From NCBI GenBank assembly GCA_900074885.1, contig FJUW01000023.1:456319-520318 (forward strand): a DNA stretch of 64,000 bases, given 5' to 3'. Both the position numbers and the translations under genes were made by a program. This document shows, in pieces, positions 58,036 to 64,000 of the stretch (positions are counted from its first letter, which is position 1; each line of letters begins with the position of its first letter). This stretch comes from Rhynchosporium graminicola. Its lineage: Eukaryota > Ascomycota > Leotiomycetes > Helotiales > Ploettnerulaceae. A model generated the notes under the pieces. It saw only the letters and a list, made by a program, of their open reading frames with translations, did not search any database and was not told the DNA's origin.

Positions 58036-59001
58036 TTAGTATTCCTCCTTGACGCGGCGCTGGCTCTCAGTCTCGATGAATGAGCCACGGGTGGAGCGTC
58101 TGCTACGTTGACGTCTGAAAAATGGGATGTTGCCCATTCCGCCGCTTCGCTTGGTGCTGCGAATATTGTCCTCATCCTTTCGGCTGACACCACATCCCAT
58201 GAAAAGGAAAATAGTGGCAATGAACATGGCGGCCCAGGCCCCCCAAGTGAATCCGAAAGCATAACGGCCGATAGAGGCGCTGATGCCAGCGCTACGGAAC
58301 TCATTGCGAGCCTTGACGAAGACAACACTGTGGTACGTTAGCTTGTGTGCGGATTGTAGATATGTCATCTCTTACGTCATCAAAGAAGCTGCGATGGAGA
58401 ACCAGAACAGCGAGAATGAGAGAAGAACTCCTGAAAGTCCCGCAGCGAGGCGGCTGCAAGGTGCAAGAACGCTGGTAAGGAAAGTGAGGCCGGTCAAGCA
58501 GATAGACATGAGGTAGAAAACCCAGCCGAACCTCCACATGTAGTAGTAGTATGTGCTGGTAGAATCGTGGTAGTGAGACCTATCGAGATGTCAGACAAAA
58601 TCCCGCCAAGATCGACGATAGATCCATACCCAACAAGTCCTGCTGGGACGCCCTGAGTATTACCCTTCCAAGGAGTGCCAATTGGAAGCGCAGGAATCGT
58701 AGCTCCGCATTGTCCGCCGTCATGTGCGCAAATCTTCCAGTAGGTCCAATATGATTCCGCGCGTCCCGCTCCGGGGATTGATGAGGTATCGGCTCGAAGG
58801 AACCACGATCTGTTGAGAGGTGTATGATCTCTGACACCGCTGAGGACGACGAAGAACATCAATAACAGGGCGCCTCCGATGAGGATCAAGGACGCGAAGC
58901 CCAAGGCACCGCCTTTCGAGAACATCAGCATCTGCGATACCGTTCGCGCGTGTCTGGGTGGGGGGAGGGAAGGGAAGCTTACGAAGACCACCTCCAGCCA
59001 T
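58036..59001 (-). CDS. SUR7/PalI-family four-span membrane protein
   Basis: A plasma-membrane protein of the SUR7/RIM9-PalI type, whose relatives mark eisosomes or help ambient-pH sensing. Exons on the minus strand: 59001-58983, 58912-58630, 58579-58376 and 58327-58036, joining in phase to 265 residues. The first exon codes MAGGGL. Its intron has donor GTAAGC, a CTGAT branch site and an AAAG acceptor, and joins to RGALGFASLILIGGALLL. Span 1 is followed by an extracellular loop with TPLNRSWFLRAD, SYWTYWKIC and GGQCG, then YYYYMWRFGWVFYLMSIC (span 2), RLAAGLSGVLLSFSLFWF (span 3), YAFGFTWGAWAAMFIATI (span 4) and a basic cytosolic tail ending RRVKEEY. The W/C loop pattern and spacing are typical of the family. 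An alternative start is ATG 58931 (MLMFSKGG), without the short exon. Confidence 0.88.
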
Positions 59002-61814
59002 TGCGGAGGAAGGATTATGTAGGAATTAGATGATTGGGAAAGAGTCGTGTTGGCTCGTGTTTGTCGCAGACTCGGATCCGGGGTCAACCTGACTTTAAGA
59101 AGAGCAAAGGATTAGCACAAACAATCGCGAAACACGTCTGCGAAAGCCCATGGGCGGGCGCTGTCGCACACGACACCGGGGCGCACAAGCATTCGCGCCC
59201 AAACAAAGTATTTGCGTACATACCTTGCTGTGACTGGGGGATGGGCCTGGATGGGGATTGATCCCTGGGTATATACAGAGTACCTAGGTAGTTTGTACGG
59301 TGGATGATTCCAATGGAGTTGAAACGCAGATCCAGCGAAGGAAGGTATGAGAAGATAGTTGGACAGGAGGTTGGAGGTTGGAGGTTGGCACGGGGTAAAT
59401 AAAGAAGGCAGATTACCTGTTGACTTAGTCCGTCGTTAGCTGGATGCAGCGTTTCCTCTTTGACCCAAAGGCGGAGGGAGGGAGGAGCAAGCGATGACGA
59501 TGAAGTTCTCGGTTGTGATGCTCTAGCGCTGAGGCTAATGGGGGATAGCCTCGGATCATATACTTTTCCACACTCTCATTGGTCCAGCACATCTCGACTT
59601 TTCCTTCCTTATTTGTGTGGATCTGTTCTGGGTCCGGCTGGCATTTAGCTTTCAAGCCACGAGATAGTCACGTGCGTGGGTCTGCATGCTTCTGCTCGAT
59701 TGCCCCAGGCTCAGCTCATGGACTGACTGATCTTACACCGGCGGACTGTTTGTTTCTCTTGCCTGGTGAGCGAGCAGGCTGTAGTAGGAAGGTGCAATTG
59801 ATCTGCTGTGGCGCTTACAGTGGCTCAAATGGCCTCCGAGACTCTGCGACACCGAGAGAGAGAAAGCGGCAACGATTCAGGCGGATCAGACAGATCGATC
59901 ACATGGGTGGGTGTTCCAACCCGCGCTACTGTACGTCATTCTGTCCCTCCCCAGTGCAGTACAGTACTCTGTCTGGCCCTGCCCGGCAAGCGAAAATGCA
60001 GTCCAGTCGGCGATCATGCGGCTCTACTGGCAGCGTGGACATGACATGCATGGATGGCATGGTACGCAACTTTGGAATGCCGGTTTGGAGGAGTGATCAC
60101 AATCACAATCACAATCACAATCACAATCACCGATTCAAAATCCTCACATCTCAAATATTGGTTCATCAGAAGTGACAAGTTGCATAGTATTGGACTATGC
60201 CATGCATCATGCATCATGTGACAATCAGGCAGGCACAGAATCGAAACATCCGACGAGTCGTGGAGCCTTCCCTTCCCTTCCTTGGTCTGGAAAGCGGAAA
60301 CTCGATGAGGCAAAGGGGCCGCGTTCCCTGCTTGATCCATAAAAACTCCTCGCACCCCCGTCTCTAATTTCTCGCGCTTAGGCAGTCAGCGTCTTATTCC
60401 GAGGGAGATCATTGGTCGATCATTAAGTATCTCGTGCCCCAATCTCTCTTCAATGATCTGAGTCGCGACGTGCAACAAACACAAATAATACCTACCTACC
60501 TACCTAGGTACAGAACAGAAAAGAAAGAAAGAGTGCGTCCCACTTCGGGACACCAAACACCGAAGGACATCAATGGAAACAGGAGGCGGGTCAGGATTTG
60601 GGACACGTCTCTCCACCGGAGAAAAGGTGGCCGATATCAACTATTATGATGTAGGCTACGACGTACAGACTCGTCGAAAGTTGTGATTTACTCCGCTCCC
60701 GAAGATTAAAAAGGAAAAAAAAAAATAGCTTAACATAAATTCTACAGGCTTCTGATCTGTTTCTTGATGATCTCCCATCAATCTCATAACTCTTCTAATC
60801 TTCATTGTGGAAAAGAGCGTTTTATTTACCCCCTCGTCTTCAGCCTTCTCGCTTGGCAGAATCGGTGGAGTGCACGTTTTCTTCGCAAACACCACGATGG
60901 AACGCCAGATGACCATGAGCATGCGAAATGTGTTCGGCCGTACCAGAAAGATTGGCTCCATATTGTCACCTATCAAATGTCAAACCTGCTTTTGCCCACC
61001 TACACAAAGATTCCTTTCACTACCTCAGTCCACGCCTGAAAGACTCGGTGAGATCCTGTTTTACAGGTACCTCACATCATTCGCATGGCCGAAGAGGCTG
61101 GACGTGATTCGAAAGAGGGTTAAGGTACGGGCTGTCTACAGTAAATCTGGTGCCGGGGGGATTTTACGTATCCTCTGAGCGACCTCATACATGACTCAGA
61201 TCAGCTGTCTCCAATCCGTAAATAACGCACTCTGTATTGCTTCGAGTAGCCTCTGCATCCACAGAGGGAGTGCAGGAGTAACATCCATTAGGCAGTCACG
61301 AGGCACGAAGATGCTTCAAGTCTTTCACACCCCCTGCCTTCAATTGGGTTGTCATTCGTACTTACGTGTTATGCCCCGTCTCCCTGCTCAGAAACATAGC
61401 TAGCTGACTTAATTCCCTCCTCGGCAGAGATCCACGAGTACACGATTGCTTCCTCCATTGGGCGGGATGGAAAACGGGAATATTAAACAGGCCTGAGGAT
61501 TCATGAAATAGGTATGAAAGAGGCGGCGGGAGAAGGGTGATATATCAATCAATCAACCATCAAGGCTCACGCCAGCAGATACATGCATCCTCTTTCGATA
61601 AATCAAAAACTCGAAGGAGTGAAGAGCAGAGGAGGGAATATACCGTGTACTGGCTACTGGTAGATTCTCATGATCTTTACGATACTGTCATGGCTTGAAT
61701 TGTTTGCGTAAGGAGAGAATGTACAAGTTCAGAGCTAGCTGCTTTAGATGCTAAAAATTGATTGCTTCCAATGTGTGCCTGTCCTTTTGATTTGAACAGA
61801 TTGATTAGGTAATC
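59002..61814. other. Long intergenic region
   Basis: It begins with the upstream region of the SUR7-family gene (a GTAATC donor-like site near 59417 on the minus strand could belong to a 5' UTR intron). The rest has repeats and scattered open frames (for example 60807-61178 plus, 123 residues) with no recognised domain and no convincing splice structure. Confidence 0.45.
60096..60130. repeat. AATCAC hexanucleotide repeat
   Basis: About 5.5 units of AATCAC. Confidence 0.93.
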
Positions 61815-62012
61815 TTACTTGCCTACATTCTCACATCGCATGTCCTGCAGGTCAAGCAAGACATGGTTTAAGAAGTGGCTTAGATCTACAAAACGATCAA
61901 CGCATTTCGGATTTTCGATTTTGAGAAGAAGCAGGGGAACACGAATGTCGAGACGAAAGAGAAGATTAGTGAACTGCGCTGCAATCTCGTTGTGGAATTT
62001 CGCGAAATTCAT
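61815..62012 (-). CDS. Hypothetical minus-strand frame, perhaps an exon
   Basis: 65 residues from ATG 62012, hydrophobic-helical (FHNEIAAQFTNLLFRLDIRV, LLLLKIENP, HFLNHVLLDL). It reads more like protein than the opposite strand does. Together with frames at 62227-62460 (which holds a plausible GTGAGT...CCGCAG intron) and 62650-62928 it may belong to one spliced minus-strand gene, but I could not join them. Unknown function. Confidence 0.25.
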   Translation of the reverse strand: MNFAKFHNEIAAQFTNLLFRLDIRVPLLLLKIENPKCVDRFVDLSHFLNHVLLDLQDMRCENVGK

Positions 62013-62649
62013 CGTTTGTCGTGTGAAGAGACACTCATATGTTCGTTCTTTATTTTACGCTAGTGTTAAGGAAGAGGATGGTGATGGAGAGGTATTTGCT
62101 GATAATGCAATTCATCGTCCATCGGTTTATTCTAATTATGTATAAAAGGAAGTGGACAAATAATGTAAGCCCCTGGACGAAGTTCCTCGTGGCACCAAAG
62201 TCAGGTTATATAGATAGGAGCTGAAGTCACCCACCTAGTGACGAACGTCTCGATTCTTCCCGATTTTTGGAAGTCGAAAAATCCTGCGGATGAGATGTCA
62301 GAGCCGTGCTTAGCGATGGATTCGTGGAGTAGACATCACTTATGTTGAAATGGTAGAAACGAAGCGAGAGACTCACTTCACGAAAACCTTTCGTGGAATT
62401 GCTCAAAGAGATGTGAGTGATGCAGAGGACAGAGACTGGATATGATCTGTCATTTTTCACACACTTGCCTCGTGAACTTAAATCCGCAGTATGGTCCTCA
62501 GCCTGTCTTGTGCAGCTTATATATCCGCGCCAGACTCATCTACATGCATAGAATACAAATCCACAGACCAACGTCGCACAAGAGATAAGAAGACAAATGC
62601 CATTCGATGGAAAGCACTGACTCACTCTTAACGACATGTCAAACCCGAG

Positions 62650-62928
62650 TCACCTTCGCGTACCAGTTGGCAAAATACAAAATCTTTCCCCATCACCACT
62701 GCAAACCTGTACTTTCCAAGTCAAAGATGAACTTTTCCCCTTCCGTGGCATGGCAGTATCTCCGTCCCTGAACTTAACGTCGTGAATCTCGCGTTCTCCT
62801 AGAATCAAAAGAAGAACATCTCCCCCCGCACTAAACCACGAATAAACTTGAGTGTGACAAGACCGAGAACATAATACGTGAAGATTAAGCTCCTTTGGAC
62901 TTCGCTTTTTCAGACGGCGTCTGTACAT
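62650..62928 (-). CDS. Hypothetical minus-strand frame
   Basis: 92 residues, with YSWFSAGGDVLLLILGEREI and KGKSSSLTWKVQVCSGDGER, which is reasonable for a beta-rich protein. No domain recognised. It may be an exon of the same unresolved gene as 61815-62012. Confidence 0.2.
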   Translation of the reverse strand: MYRRRLKKRSPKELNLHVLCSRSCHTQVYSWFSAGGDVLLLILGEREIHDVKFRDGDTAMPRKGKSSSLTWKVQVCSGDGERFCILPTGTRR

Positions 62929-63469
62929 ACTTGATTCTTTTTCTATACGATTTCGAATGGCGTTTTTGCGGTTCGAGTGTGCCTTCTTCCTTTCTAGCTA
63001 TCAGTGTCGACCACCTTCTATCGGGGGAGAAAAATGCCGATTTGTCGTTTCACGGGAAGCTCGTACAACTCCAGCATCTGAAGACTTAACGAGCAGCTTC
63101 TGTTGTAATTCATTCTAATCTCCTAATCTTCCATTCTTATTACTATAATTCTACAAAGAATAGGAAGAATAGTTATTAACCTGAAGCTAGATGTATAGGT
63201 AATGTTCAGGATAACTGATTACATCTGATACTAGAGGTACGAAAGACAGCGAAGGCAACGGCACGTATATGTATAGGATGTTGATTATTTGATTTCCTCC
63301 GATATAATAATTGGAGTCTCCGATTCGTATCGTTCTGTATCAGGGGAAATCGTAGCTAGCACGGCATACTATTAACTAATTTCAAATATTACTAGCTCGG
63401 AGGTAGCAGATCAGACTTTGAAGCTTGGGGGTAAACCTCAACGTCTCTCGAATGGTATATAACGTGATT

Positions 63470-63730
63470 GGTGATACAGTATGCGAAATGATTAAGCTGA
63501 TTAACTGATCCACGACTTGATTTAATTTAATCAAAGGTCATTTAGAGTTAAGTAAATCTAATCAGATTATAATTAATTTGATTAATTAAAGATAGATCGC
63601 TCTCGCTCTTAGAACTAAGATAGTAAGTAATCTAAAAGTAGAAACTACTATTAGATATCGGGTTTCTATCAGTAAAATAGCTTATAAATATTATATTATT
63701 AGTATAATCCAAATTCGGATACATATATTC
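63470..63730. other. Small AT-rich, RIP-like island
   Basis: AT-rich text with palindromic TTGATTTAATTTAATCAAA and repeated TTAATTTGATTAATTAA, poor in CA and TG. It may be a relic of a repeat whose limits I cannot define. 63730-64000 shows nothing else. Confidence 0.35.
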
Positions 63731-64000
63731 TCGTCACAGATATCTAAGTGTCTCAATTATAAAGTGTCGCTTAAGCAGGCTCTTATATCGAATGAAGATA
63801 TAATTGTCTTAGATCGTACACTTCGCGCATTCACTTCACTTGGCCAGGACAACAGTAGTTGATTCATGGCATCAGTTTGGCCAAGCGATAGTCTTTTCAA
63901 TTTTATAGTAATTCCCTCTAAGAAGCCCCTATGCAAAACATTAAGCCTAATTCACCTGTGATCGAGAACTAGCAGCAGAGATTATTCTATCTATTTCCCT

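Noticed and set aside
59579..60355. Overlapping open frames on both strands, up to 198 codons
   Set aside because: Composition reflects the hexanucleotide repeat and CG-balanced intergenic DNA. No domain, conserved motif or splice structure was seen.
60656..61178. Opposed frames of 106 (minus) and 123 (plus) codons
   Set aside because: Neither shows a recognisable motif or consistent codon preference, so I could not choose between them.

Overview
This window reads as the nuclear genome of a filamentous ascomycete (Pezizomycotina; perhaps a leotiomycete, which is inference). The signs are compact genes with 50-70 nt GT/AG introns, a HET-domain pseudogene, a four-span SUR7-type membrane protein, and a 40-kb AT-rich block in which CA and TG dinucleotides are almost absent while CG persists. 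That last pattern is the signature of repeat-induced point mutation (RIP).

Layout. Left arm (1-12.9 kb): a spliced otubain-type deubiquitinase, a lipoyl/octanoyltransferase (minus), a HET-domain pseudogene with many frameshifts, a haloacid-dehalogenase-type hydrolase (minus), and long gene-poor stretches. Centre (12,911-53,194): one nested stack of seven LTR elements. Right arm (53.2-64 kb): the other half of the gene the stack landed in, a nucleotidyltransferase-like gene with an in-frame stop, small degenerate fragments, low-complexity DNA and a four-exon SUR7/PalI-family gene (minus).

The nested stack could be resolved completely, because each element keeps both LTRs and an exact 5-bp target-site duplication (TSD). 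The outermost element is F (Ty1/copia, minus), which sits in a protein-coding gene. B (non-autonomous, plus) lies in the F integrase region. A (Ty3/gypsy chromovirus, minus) lies between the F gag and protease segments. C1 (minus) and C2 (plus), two copies of a second chromovirus, and D (plus, same family as A) all lie in B. E (small non-autonomous element, plus) lies in the A reverse transcriptase. Subtracting the nested parts leaves F at 5034 bp, B at 3231 bp, and A and D at almost the same length (6564 and 6565 bp), so the model is self-consistent. Removing F and one TSD copy rejoins the host gene in frame (198 codons including stop).

Other points. The 5' LTR of F is a chimera carrying an inverted copy of its own pol-tail/polypurine-tract/LTR junction. 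The C-family elements carry an antisense reading frame between pol and the 3' LTR. A short stem-loop sits just upstream of the polypurine tract in all the plus- and minus-oriented gypsy-like families. Two single-N positions are each flanked by about 1-kb near-identical direct copies, which are most likely unmerged contig overlaps rather than biology.
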